Shown here piece after piece: positions 8,469 through 15,168 of a stretch of DNA of 26,139 nt. The notes beneath the pieces were generated by a model. The model was not told where the DNA came from. It searched no databases and saw nothing but the letters and a program-made list of their open reading frames with translations. The number at the start of each line of letters is the position of its first letter. Position 1 is the stretch's first letter. The stretch comes from an uncultured Streptococcus sp. GTDB taxonomy: Bacteria > Bacillota > Bacilli > Lactobacillales > Streptococcaceae. The DNA is taken from the NCBI RefSeq assembly GCF_938036805.1, contig NZ_CALHWC010000191.1:1-26139 (forward strand), read 5' to 3'. The translations under genes were made by a program, and so were the position numbers.

Positions 8469-8477
8469 ATTATAGCA
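8469..8477 (-). promoter_or_regulatory. Extended -10 promoter of the DUF2207 gene
   Basis: The minus strand reads TGCTATAAT about 32 bp before the start codon. No clear -35 is seen. The promoter is back to back with the ABC transporter promoter at 8505-8533, so the two share a roughly 130-bp divergent control region. Confidence 0.55.
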
Positions 8478-8504
8478 TTTTTCTCAAGTAAGGGCTTACC
8501 AGGA

Positions 8505-8533
8505 TTGAAAAGTCGAATATTTTTCGGTAGAAT
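8505..8533 (+). promoter_or_regulatory. Sigma-A promoter of the amino-acid ABC transporter operon
   Basis: TTGAAA (8505-8510), 17-bp spacer, TAGAAT (8528-8533). Transcription should start near 8540, about 28 bp before the ATG at 8568. The position of the -35 rules out translation from the upstream TTG at 8505. Confidence 0.8.
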
Positions 8534-8567
8534 AGAAAGAACTATTTTAGAAGGACTAGGAGAAAAT

Positions 8568-10133
8568 ATGAAAAAATTCATTTTAACCTTATTTACAGCC
8601 CTCCTCGTCTGTCTGGGGACCTTTACCGTAGCTCAGGCGGATGATTATCTTAGAATTGGGATGGAAGCGGCCTATGCCCCTTTCAACTGGACCCAAGATG
8701 ATGATTCAAATGGTGCTGTTAAAATCGAAGGAACAAATCAGTATGCCAATGGCTACGATGTCCAAGTTGCCAAGAAGATTGCTCAGGAAATGGGCAAGGA
8801 ACCTCTAGTTGTGAAAACCTCTTGGAACGGACTGATTCCAGCCTTGACTTCTGGTAAAATCGATATGATTATCGCTGGTATGAGCCCAACAGCCGAACGG
8901 AAAAAAGAAATCGCCTTTTCTAGCAGCTACTACACCAGTGAGCCTGTTATGCTGGTTCGAAAAGACGGCAACTACGCCAATGCCAAGACCCTTAAGGACT
9001 TTAAAGATGCTAAAATCACCTCCCAGCAAGGTGTCTATCTTTACAATCTGATTTCTCAACTGCCGGGTGCTAAGCAAGAAACAGCTATGGGGGATTTCGC
9101 CCAAATGCGCCAAGCTCTAGAATCTGGTGTTATTGACGGATACATCTCTGAACGTCCCGAAGCTCTGACAGCTGAAGCTGCCAACTCTAAGTTTAAAATG
9201 ATTCAATTCAAAGAGGGCTTTGAGGTTGGCGAAGAAGATGCCTCCATCGCCGTCGGCATGCGTAAAGACGACAGTCGAATCGAGCAAGCGAATGCCGCTA
9301 TCGCTAAACTCTCAACGGATGAACAAACGCAACTGATGGATCAAATGATTAAAAATCAGCCGGTGGACACCGATACTGACGATGCTGAAGACACATTCTT
9401 CAATAAAGTCCTAAAGATTTGGAAGGAAAATTGGCCACAATTTTTACGCGGAGCTGGTTTGACCTTGCTCATTTCTATTACAGGGACAATCGCTGGCCTC
9501 CTCATCGGTTTGCTGATTGGGGTTTATCGGACAGCACCGATTTCAAAAAATAAGGCTTTAGCCTTTCTTCAAAAACTATTCGGTTGGTTCCTCAATGTTT
9601 ACATTGAAATCTTCCGTGGTACTCCTATGATTGTACAATCCATGGTTATCTACTATGGAACGGCCCAGGCTTTTGGCATTTCGATTGACCGGACGGCTGC
9701 AGCCATCTTCATCGTTTCTATTAATACTGGTGCTTACATGAGTGAAATTGTCCGCGGTGGTATCTTTGCCGTTGATAAAGGACAATTCGAAGCAGCTACT
9801 GCGCTAGGAATGACCCACGGTCAAACCATGCGCAAGGTCGTCCTGCCACAGGTGGTCCGCAACATTTTGCCTGCAACTGGTAATGAATTTGTCATCAATA
9901 TCAAGGATACCTCTGTCCTCAATGTTATCTCTGTGGTGGAGCTCTACTTCTCAGGAAATACCATTGCAACTCAGACCTATCAGTACTTCCAAACCTTTAC
10001 CATTATCGCAGTCATTTACTTCGTCTTGACCTTTACCATCACTCGAATCCTACGTTTCATCGAGCGGAAGTTTGACACAGATCATTACACAACAGGTGCC
10101 AATCAAATGCAGACGGGAGAATTGAAACAATGA
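8568..10133 (+). CDS. Amino-acid ABC transporter, fused substrate-binding protein and permease
   Basis: Importer of a polar amino acid. The fold class is glutamine/glutamate-like, but the actual substrate cannot be read from sequence. 521 aa. A signal peptide (1-24, cleavage near AQA-DD) precedes one type-3 solute-binding domain (about 26-258, with AAYAPFNW, GYDVQVAKKIA and DMIIAGMSPTAERKK). An acidic linker (264-276) leads to a HisM/GlnP-type permease (about 290-500) with the EAA loop QFEAATALGMTHGQTMRKVVLPQ split around 407-428. The fused binding-protein/permease layout is known in lactic acid bacteria. The start is ATG 8568, preceded by AGGAG; the open frame extends 21 codons further upstream to a TTG, but that lies inside the -35. 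The stop overlaps the ATPase start by four bases (ATGA). Confidence 0.93.
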   Translation: MKKFILTLFTALLVCLGTFTVAQADDYLRIGMEAAYAPFNWTQDDDSNGAVKIEGTNQYANGYDVQVAKKIAQEMGKEPLVVKTSWNGLIPALTSGKIDMIIAGMSPTAERKKEIAFSSSYYTSEPVMLVRKDGNYANAKTLKDFKDAKITSQQGVYLYNLISQLPGAKQETAMGDFAQMRQALESGVIDGYISERPEALTAEAANSKFKMIQFKEGFEVGEEDASIAVGMRKDDSRIEQANAAIAKLSTDEQTQLMDQMIKNQPVDTDTDDAEDTFFNKVLKIWKENWPQFLRGAGLTLLISITGTIAGLLIGLLIGVYRTAPISKNKALAFLQKLFGWFLNVYIEIFRGTPMIVQSMVIYYGTAQAFGISIDRTAAAIFIVSINTGAYMSEIVRGGIFAVDKGQFEAATALGMTHGQTMRKVVLPQVVRNILPATGNEFVINIKDTSVLNVISVVELYFSGNTIATQTYQYFQTFTIIAVIYFVLTFTITRILRFIERKFDTDHYTTGANQMQTGELKQ

Positions 10134-10870
10134 CCGAAACAATTTTAGAAATTAAAAATCTCAAAAAATCCTATGGAGAGAATCAAGTCTTGAAAGACAT
10201 TTCTCTGACTGTCCACAAGGGCGAAGTTATCTCCATTATCGGAAGTTCAGGTAGCGGAAAATCAACTTTTCTCCGCTCCATCAACCTCCTCGAAACACCT
10301 ACTGCTGGCGAAATTCTCTACCGCGGAAAAAATGTCTTGGATGAAAATTACGACCTGACTCATTACCGCGAAAAATTAGGCATGGTCTTCCAAAGTTTCA
10401 ATCTTTTTGAAAATCTCAATGTCCTAGAAAATACCATCGTAGCTCAGACAACCGTACTCAAAAGAGAGCGTGCTGAGGCAGAAAAGATTGCCAAGGAAAA
10501 TCTGGAAAAGGTGGGAATGGGAGAACCTTACTGGCAAGCCAAGCCTAAACAGCTTTCAGGTGGACAAAAGCAGCGGGTTGCCATTGCGCGTGCGCTTTCT
10601 ATGAATCCTGATGCTATCCTTTTCGATGAACCAACTTCAGCTCTTGACCCAGAAATGGTCGGCGAAGTCCTGAAAATTATGAAGGAATTGGCTAAAGAAG
10701 GCCTGACCATGATCGTCGTGACCCACGAAATGGAATTTGCCCGCGATGTTTCCAGCCGTGTTATCTTTATGGATAAGGGCGTCATCGCAGAAGAAGGCAC
10801 TCCACAAGAATTCTTTACCAATCCCAAAGAAGAACGGACCAAGGAATTCCTACGTCGCTTCTTAAAATAA
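10130..10870 (+). CDS. glnQ: Amino-acid ABC transporter ATP-binding protein (GlnQ-type)
   Basis: Cytosolic ATPase that energises the fused binding-protein/permease encoded just upstream. 246 aa. Walker A GSSGSGKS is at 38-45, Q-loop VFQSFNLF near 86-93, signature LSGGQKQR at 142-149 and Walker B AILFDEPT at 162-169. The switch histidine is in VVTHEMEFARD, and the EEGTPQEFF stretch near the end is typical of polar-amino-acid uptake ATPases. The ATG overlaps the upstream stop by four bases, so the two are translationally coupled. A strong intrinsic terminator follows 20 bp after the stop, making this a two-gene operon. The symbol denotes family only. Confidence 0.92.
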   Translation: MTETILEIKNLKKSYGENQVLKDISLTVHKGEVISIIGSSGSGKSTFLRSINLLETPTAGEILYRGKNVLDENYDLTHYREKLGMVFQSFNLFENLNVLENTIVAQTTVLKRERAEAEKIAKENLEKVGMGEPYWQAKPKQLSGGQKQRVAIARALSMNPDAILFDEPTSALDPEMVGEVLKIMKELAKEGLTMIVVTHEMEFARDVSSRVIFMDKGVIAEEGTPQEFFTNPKEERTKEFLRRFLK

Positions 10871-10890
10871 ATAAACAATCAACCAAACAG

Positions 10891-10927
10891 AACAAGACGG
10901 AAAAAAATACATCCGTCTTGTTTTTTT
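10891..10927 (+). terminator. Intrinsic terminator of the ABC transporter operon
   Basis: An 11-bp perfect stem, AACAAGACGGA (10891-10901) with TCCGTCTTGTT (10912-10922), and an A-rich 10-base loop are followed by a T run to 10927. Strong. Confidence 0.92.
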
Positions 10928-10933
10928 ATTCGC

Positions 10934-10962
10934 AAAATAAAAAAGCGGGTTTCCCCACTTTT
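10934..10962 (-). terminator. Intrinsic terminator of the small HTH-like gene
   Basis: On the minus strand AAAAGTGGG pairs with CCCGCTTTT (one G-U pair) around a GAAA tetraloop (stem arms 10954-10962 and 10941-10949), followed by TT-A-TTTT. It is back to back with the ABC operon terminator, as expected between convergent genes. Confidence 0.85.
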
Positions 10963-10968
10963 TGAAGA

Positions 10969-11184
10969 TTAGTCTTCAAACTTTTCATGATTTTTGTCGT
11001 AGAAATCAATCAAGCCAAGAGCTGTTTCAAAAGAAATATTCTTTACTTTTGCACGTCCTTGAGCAAGAGCAATAATTGACATTTCACGCGCGTTTGTTTC
11101 TTTACTAATACGGTAACCTGTAATTTTTTTGTCACGAACCCATCCAACGACTGACTCTACTTTTTCAAAATTTGATTTAGCCAT
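10969..11184 (-). CDS. Small helix-turn-helix-like protein, function unknown
   Basis: 71 aa, starts MAKSNFEKVESVVGWV. The middle (about 21-58, ITGYRISKETNAREMSII followed by a basic turn and ISFETALGLIDFY) looks like a compact XRE/Cro-type helix-turn-helix: a first helix with RISKET, then a basic segment with GRAKVKN. That suggests a small DNA-binding protein, but the assignment rests on pattern only. It has its own near-consensus promoter and a strong terminator, so it is a stand-alone, well-expressed gene. GAGGAG precedes the ATG. No phage or plasmid genes are nearby. An alternative is a small conserved protein that only mimics the fold. Confidence 0.75.
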   Translation of the reverse strand: MAKSNFEKVESVVGWVRDKKITGYRISKETNAREMSIIALAQGRAKVKNISFETALGLIDFYDKNHEKFED

Positions 11185-11216
11185 TTCTTACTCCTCTCTA
11201 ACTTATTTCGAATACT

Positions 11217-11245
11217 AATATAATGGTTTTTATACAGTTTGTCAA
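11217..11245 (-). promoter_or_regulatory. Near-consensus sigma-A promoter of the small HTH-like gene
   Basis: On the minus strand a perfect -35 TTGACA (11240-11245), 17-bp spacer and -10 TATATT (11217-11222). This is one of the strongest promoters in the window. Confidence 0.85.
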
Positions 11246-11294
11246 CTTAGAAAAACCAAAACAAACAAATTAAATAATTCTGAATATTCTATAT

Positions 11295-12194
11295 TTATTT
11301 AGCTTTGAGAGCTGAAAGGATCTGGGTGCGAATACTCTCCACTCCATCAGGATTTGCTGGAAGGAAGATCGTGTTATTTCCTTGCTTATCTGCAAAATTA
11401 TTCAAGGTATCTAGATACTGGTTTGTCAAGAGGATGGACATAATCTGTTCTTCTGTCAACTCAACATTGGCGCCTTTGAGCTCCTTAATTGAGTCTGCTA
11501 AGCCATCTACGATTGCCTTCCGCTGCTCTGCAATACCGACCCCATGAAGACGGTCTTTCTCAGCCTCAGCCTCTGCTGCAGTAACGATTTTGATCTTATC
11601 TGCTTCTGCCAATTCCTGAGCTGCCACCCGCTTGCGTTGAGCGGCGTTGATTTCGTTCATAGACTGTTTAACTTCTGCATCTGGCTCAACCTTGGTAATC
11701 AAGGTCTTGACAATGATGTAGCCATAAGTCGACATTTCTTCAGCTACCTGCTTTTGAACTTCTAGGGCGATCTCATCTTTCTTTTCAAAGAGCTCGTCCA
11801 AGGTCAGCTTAGGAACGGAGGAACGCAGAGCATCTTCAATGTAGGACTTAATCTGCGCTTCTGGCCGCATGAGTTTATAGTAAGCATCTGTGACATTGTG
11901 TTCATTTACCCGATACTGGGTCGCAACATTCATGGTCACAAAGACATTATCCTGAGTCTTGGTTTCGACAATAATCTCGCTCTGCAGCAAACGCAACTGG
12001 ACACGAGCAGCAATTTTGTCAATTCCCAGAGGCAAACGCACATTCATCCCACTTGTACTGGTCTTGTGGTAGCGGCCGAAACGCTCAATGATGGCAACAG
12101 ACTGCTGTCGCACGACATAGAGCGAACTAAATGCCGCTAAAACACAAAGAATGATAAAAAAGAGAAAGAATAAAAAGAAGAAATTTAAAAACAT
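11295..12194 (-). CDS. SPFH/band-7 (stomatin-like, QmcA-type) membrane protein
   Basis: 299 aa. One N-terminal transmembrane segment (about 3-26, very rich in Phe and Leu) is followed by the SPFH domain (about 27-190: VVRQQSVAIIERFGRYHKT, VRLPLGIDKIAARVQLR, TKTQDNVFVTMNVATQYRV). An Ala/Glu-rich coiled-coil (about 190-240, QRKRVAAQELAEADKIKIVTAAEAEAEKDR) and a short C-terminal oligomerisation part complete it. Members scaffold membrane microdomains or chaperone membrane proteases; the specific client here is unknown. The usual NfeD or FtsH partner gene is not adjacent. It has its own promoter and lies downstream of ilvA, with no strong terminator in between. Confidence 0.88.
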   Translation of the reverse strand: MFLNFFFLFFLFFIILCVLAAFSSLYVVRQQSVAIIERFGRYHKTSTSGMNVRLPLGIDKIAARVQLRLLQSEIIVETKTQDNVFVTMNVATQYRVNEHNVTDAYYKLMRPEAQIKSYIEDALRSSVPKLTLDELFEKKDEIALEVQKQVAEEMSTYGYIIVKTLITKVEPDAEVKQSMNEINAAQRKRVAAQELAEADKIKIVTAAEAEAEKDRLHGVGIAEQRKAIVDGLADSIKELKGANVELTEEQIMSILLTNQYLDTLNNFADKQGNNTIFLPANPDGVESIRTQILSALKAK

Positions 12195-12223
12195 AAGCGC
12201 ATCTCCTTAATTTAATATAGTAT

Positions 12224-12252
12224 ATTCTAGCACAGTCCTCAATCGCTTGCAA
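12224..12252 (-). promoter_or_regulatory. Sigma-A promoter of the SPFH gene
   Basis: On the minus strand TTGCAA (12247-12252), 17-bp spacer, TAGAAT (12224-12229); TG before the -10 also makes it an extended -10. It sits 30 bp before the start codon in the short gap after ilvA. Confidence 0.75.
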
Positions 12253-12287
12253 TTAAAAAGCGGACTTTTGCTAAAATATTTTTAGGA

Positions 12288-13538
12288 TCAGACTAGCATG
12301 TTGTAAAGCGTTTCATTTCCGTTTAGATTGATAAAGGATGGGTCAAACTGCTCAATTCGATTGATCAGGCCTGCATAGTCATGTTTATTGGCCAGAGCAA
12401 TCCCAATCAGGACTGGTCCGGTTCCCTTGCTGGCCCGCTTGATGTATTCAAATCGAGTAATGTCATCATTTGGTCCCAAAATATCATTTACAAATTCACG
12501 TAAGGCACCTGGCCGTTGCGGGAAATTCACCACAAAATAATGCTTGATGCCATCATAGATAAGGGCGCGCTCTTCCATTTCCGGCATGCGGTTAATGTCA
12601 TTATTGCCACCCGAAATGATACAGCAGATCGTTTTTCCTTTGATATATTCACGCAACACTTCCAAGGCTGCTACACTTGCTGCCCCTGCAGGCTCTGCGA
12701 TGATTCCTTGTTTAGAATAGAGATCAATCAAGGTTTCTGAAATCAAACCTTCATCAACCCCGATAAGTGTTTCAACATTCTTTTTCGTTGCTTCGTAAGT
12801 GGTCGCTCCAACCTTCTGAACTGCGATACCATCCGCAAATTTGTCAATTTCATTGAGTCTTACAGGACCGCCTGCTTCAAAAGCCGCCCTCATACTGCGG
12901 GCACCATTAGCCTCTACCCCAATCACTTCAATTTGTGGCTGACTTTCCTTGATGTAAGTGGATACTCCTGCGATGAGACCGCCGCCTCCTACTGGTACCA
13001 AGACTAGGTCTAAATCGATGGACTCTCGAGCTGTATCTTCTAGGATTTCATAAGCAACCGTTCCCTGACCTGCTTGAACATGAGCATCATCAAAAGGATC
13101 GATGAAAGTCCGATTTTCCATCCGTGTGAATTCCATAGCTGCCCGAGCAGAAGCGTCGAAAGTATCTCCTACCAGCTTGATGGTCACAAAGTCGCCACCA
13201 AAGAAGCGAACCTGCCCAATTTTTTGCTGAGGAGTCGTGATGGGCATAAAAATGGTCGCTGGAATTTCCATCTCATTACAAGTGTAAGCGACCCCTTGAG
13301 CATGATTGCCCGCAGAAGCACAGACAACCCCGCGTTCACGTTCTTCCTTGCTCAACTGAGAAATGGCATAGTAGGCACCACGGATTTTGAAAGAACGGAC
13401 ACGTTGGGCATTTTCCTTTTTAAGATAAATCTTTGCCCCATACTTCTCTGACAAGTAATGATCATAATCAAGCGGTGTATTGACAACAACATCTTTTAAT
13501 ACCTTATGAGCACGGACGATATCTTTTGCTGTTAACAT
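12288..13538 (-). CDS. ilvA: Threonine ammonia-lyase (biosynthetic threonine deaminase) IlvA
   Basis: PLP enzyme converting threonine to 2-oxobutanoate, the first step specific to isoleucine. 416 aa. The PLP lysine is in RSFKIRGAY (Lys51), the phosphate-binding glycine loop in VPVGGGGLIAG (GGGG 184-187), and a serine/asparagine block SAGNHAQG at 75-82. A C-terminal ACT-like regulatory region (about 330-416) begins near HYFVVNFPQRPGAL. One ACT-like domain matches the short Bacillus-type enzyme, where isoleucine feedback acts. The open frame runs 20 codons further upstream, but that stretch reads through the ilvC-ilvA hairpin; the ATG at 13538 has a GGAAAGGAAAAGG ribosome binding site and matches family starts. 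It is last in ilvB-ilvN-ilvC-ilvA. Confidence 0.95.
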   Translation of the reverse strand: MLTAKDIVRAHKVLKDVVVNTPLDYDHYLSEKYGAKIYLKKENAQRVRSFKIRGAYYAISQLSKEERERGVVCASAGNHAQGVAYTCNEMEIPATIFMPITTPQQKIGQVRFFGGDFVTIKLVGDTFDASARAAMEFTRMENRTFIDPFDDAHVQAGQGTVAYEILEDTARESIDLDLVLVPVGGGGLIAGVSTYIKESQPQIEVIGVEANGARSMRAAFEAGGPVRLNEIDKFADGIAVQKVGATTYEATKKNVETLIGVDEGLISETLIDLYSKQGIIAEPAGAASVAALEVLREYIKGKTICCIISGGNNDINRMPEMEERALIYDGIKHYFVVNFPQRPGALREFVNDILGPNDDITRFEYIKRASKGTGPVLIGIALANKHDYAGLINRIEQFDPSFINLNGNETLYNMLV

Positions 13539-13565
13539 TCCTTTTCCTTTCCAAATGAGGTAAAC

Positions 13566-13593
13566 AAACTCAGCTGGGATACCAGCTGAGTTT
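13566..13593 (-). terminator. Strong hairpin between ilvC and ilvA (possible attenuator or processing site)
   Basis: A perfect stem of 11-12 bp (AACTCAGCTGG with CCAGCTGAGTT) around a 4-base loop lies 12 bp after the ilvC stop. On the minus strand it is followed by TTTGTTTACC, a poor T tract, so termination would be partial at best. It may lower ilvA relative to ilvC, or protect the ilvBNC 3' end. Confidence 0.5.
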
Positions 13594-13604
13594 TCCACAC
13601 AATC

Positions 13605-14627
13605 TTAGTTGTAGATCTTGAAAGCATCGTCATCGTTTTTACCAACGAATGGCATTGCTTTACGCAATTCTGCACCGACTTTTTCAATCTCCAGATTAGC
13701 CGCTTGCTCACGGTAAGCAGTCAATTTCGGACGACCAGCCTTGTAGTCGTTTACAAAGTCATTTGCAAATTTACCATTTTGGATGTCAGCAAGAACAGCC
13801 TTCATGTTTTCTTTAACTTGCTCTGTAATCACGCGCGGACCAGATACATAGTCACCATATTCAGCTGTATTTGAGATAGATTGGCGCATCTTCTTGAAGC
13901 CACCTTCGTAAATCAAGTCAACGATAAGTTTCATTTCGTGCAGCACTTCAAAGTAAGCTAATTCTGGTGCATAGCCTGCTTCAGTCAAGACTTCAAATCC
14001 TGCTTCGATAAGAGCTGTCAAGCCACCGCAGAGAACGGCTTGTTCACCAAAGAGATCTTCTTCTGTTTCTTCTTTATAAGTTGTTTCAAGCAAACCAACA
14101 CGGGCACAACCAACGCCTTTACACCAGTCCATTGCGATGTCTTTGGCATTTCCAGTCGCATCTTGGTAAACCGCATAGAGAGCAGGAACACCAAAGCCTT
14201 CTTCGAAAGTACGGCGAACCAAGTGACCAGGACCTTTCGGTGCACACATGAAGACATCTACATCAGCAGGAATCTTGATAAATTCAAAGTGGATATTGAA
14301 TCCGTGGGCAAAACCAACAGCATTGCCTGCTTCCAAGTTTGGAGCGATTTCTGCTTCGTACAATTCTTGTTGGATTTCGTCTGGAGCCAAAATCATGATC
14401 ACATCAGCCAATTTAGTAGCTTCTGCCACTGTGTAAGTGTCAAAGCCGTCTTCTTTAGCCTTGTCAAATGACTTACCTGGACGAACACCGATAATCACAT
14501 CGTGGCCTGTATCACGCAAGTTTTGCGCATGGGCATGCCCCTGTGAGCCATAACCGATAACGGCAATTTTTTTACCGTCAAGTGCTGCTACTTTTACATC
14601 TTTTTCGTATTCCATTGTTACTGCCAT
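13605..14627 (-). CDS. ilvC: Ketol-acid reductoisomerase IlvC (class I)
   Basis: NADPH- and Mg-dependent isomeroreductase, the second common step of valine and isoleucine synthesis. 340 aa, class I length. The Rossmann motif GYGSQGHAHAQNL starts at 25. VRPGKSFDKA follows the second strand and is the cofactor-specificity loop. The catalytic histidine is in GFAHGFNIH (His108). The Mg ligands Asp191 and Glu195 (DLFGEQAVLCGG) and Glu227/Glu231 (FEVLHEMKLI) are all present. GAGAG precedes the ATG by about eight bases. It lies 64 bp downstream of ilvN, and no promoter is obvious in that gap. Confidence 0.98.
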   Translation of the reverse strand: MAVTMEYEKDVKVAALDGKKIAVIGYGSQGHAHAQNLRDTGHDVIIGVRPGKSFDKAKEDGFDTYTVAEATKLADVIMILAPDEIQQELYEAEIAPNLEAGNAVGFAHGFNIHFEFIKIPADVDVFMCAPKGPGHLVRRTFEEGFGVPALYAVYQDATGNAKDIAMDWCKGVGCARVGLLETTYKEETEEDLFGEQAVLCGGLTALIEAGFEVLTEAGYAPELAYFEVLHEMKLIVDLIYEGGFKKMRQSISNTAEYGDYVSGPRVITEQVKENMKAVLADIQNGKFANDFVNDYKAGRPKLTAYREQAANLEIEKVGAELRKAMPFVGKNDDDAFKIYN

Positions 14628-14691
14628 AATGTTTACTCTCTTTTCTATTTTTATTGCCTCTTAGGCGGTTTTAACAAATTAAAGGTTCCGT

Positions 14692-15168
14692 TTAATCTCG
14701 GGTAAAGCCAGTTGCCCCAGTCCGCGCAATATTGCGAATACCGTAAGGACGGATGACCCGTAAGAGGGCCTCGCTCTTTTCAGCATCACCCGTCATCTGG
14801 ATGGTGATCGAGCTTGGTGCTACATCGACTACTGTTGCCCGGAAAGGCTGGATAATGGCCAAGATCTCTGCACGCTTAGCAACTGGTGCTGATATCTTGA
14901 TCAAGATGACTTCCCGCTCCAGGTGAGGATGATCTGTAATATCCCGCACCCGAATCACATCAATCTGGCGATTGAGCTGCTTGATAATCTGCTCCACTTC
15001 ATTGAGGGAATTTACATCAATGATAATGGTGATCCGAGAAACATTTTCATCCTCGGTCGCACCGACAGAGATGCTTTCGATATTGACTTGACGTCTGGAA
15101 AGCACCCCAGTAAAGCGGTTCAAAACACCCGAACGATTTTGGAGTTTAGCTGTCAACATTCTACGCAT
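14692..15168 (-). CDS. ilvN: Acetolactate synthase small (regulatory) subunit IlvN
   Basis: Regulatory subunit that activates the catalytic IlvB subunit and confers valine feedback inhibition. 158 aa. An N-terminal ACT domain (about 4-78: MLTAKLQNRSGVLNRFTGVLSRR, NIESISVGATED, SRITIIIDV) is followed by a C-terminal ALS-small-subunit domain starting near LEREVILIKISAP. The start at 15168 overlaps the ilvB stop by eight bases; an ATG three codons further in (15159) is also possible, but the MRRMLTAK start is the usual annotated form. Tight overlap with ilvB implies translational coupling and balanced subunits. Confidence 0.96.
   Translation of the reverse strand: MRRMLTAKLQNRSGVLNRFTGVLSRRQVNIESISVGATEDENVSRITIIIDVNSLNEVEQIIKQLNRQIDVIRVRDITDHPHLEREVILIKISAPVAKRAEILAIIQPFRATVVDVAPSSITIQMTGDAEKSEALLRVIRPYGIRNIARTGATGFTRD

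Noticed and set aside
11207..11214. TTCGAATA, resembling the competence sigma-factor box TNCGAATA
   Set aside because: It points away from the only nearby gene, and the promoter of that gene is an ordinary sigma-A promoter; a similar GTCGAATA at 8512 lies inside a sigma-A spacer.
12256..12285. Terminator after ilvA
   Set aside because: Only a 5-bp AAAAG/CTTTT hairpin and a 6-bp A/T stem are present, overlapping the SPFH promoter; too weak to call.
13539..13598. N-terminal extension of IlvA by 20 codons
   Set aside because: The extra codons read through the ilvC-ilvA hairpin, and ATG 13538 has a strong ribosome binding site and the family-typical start.
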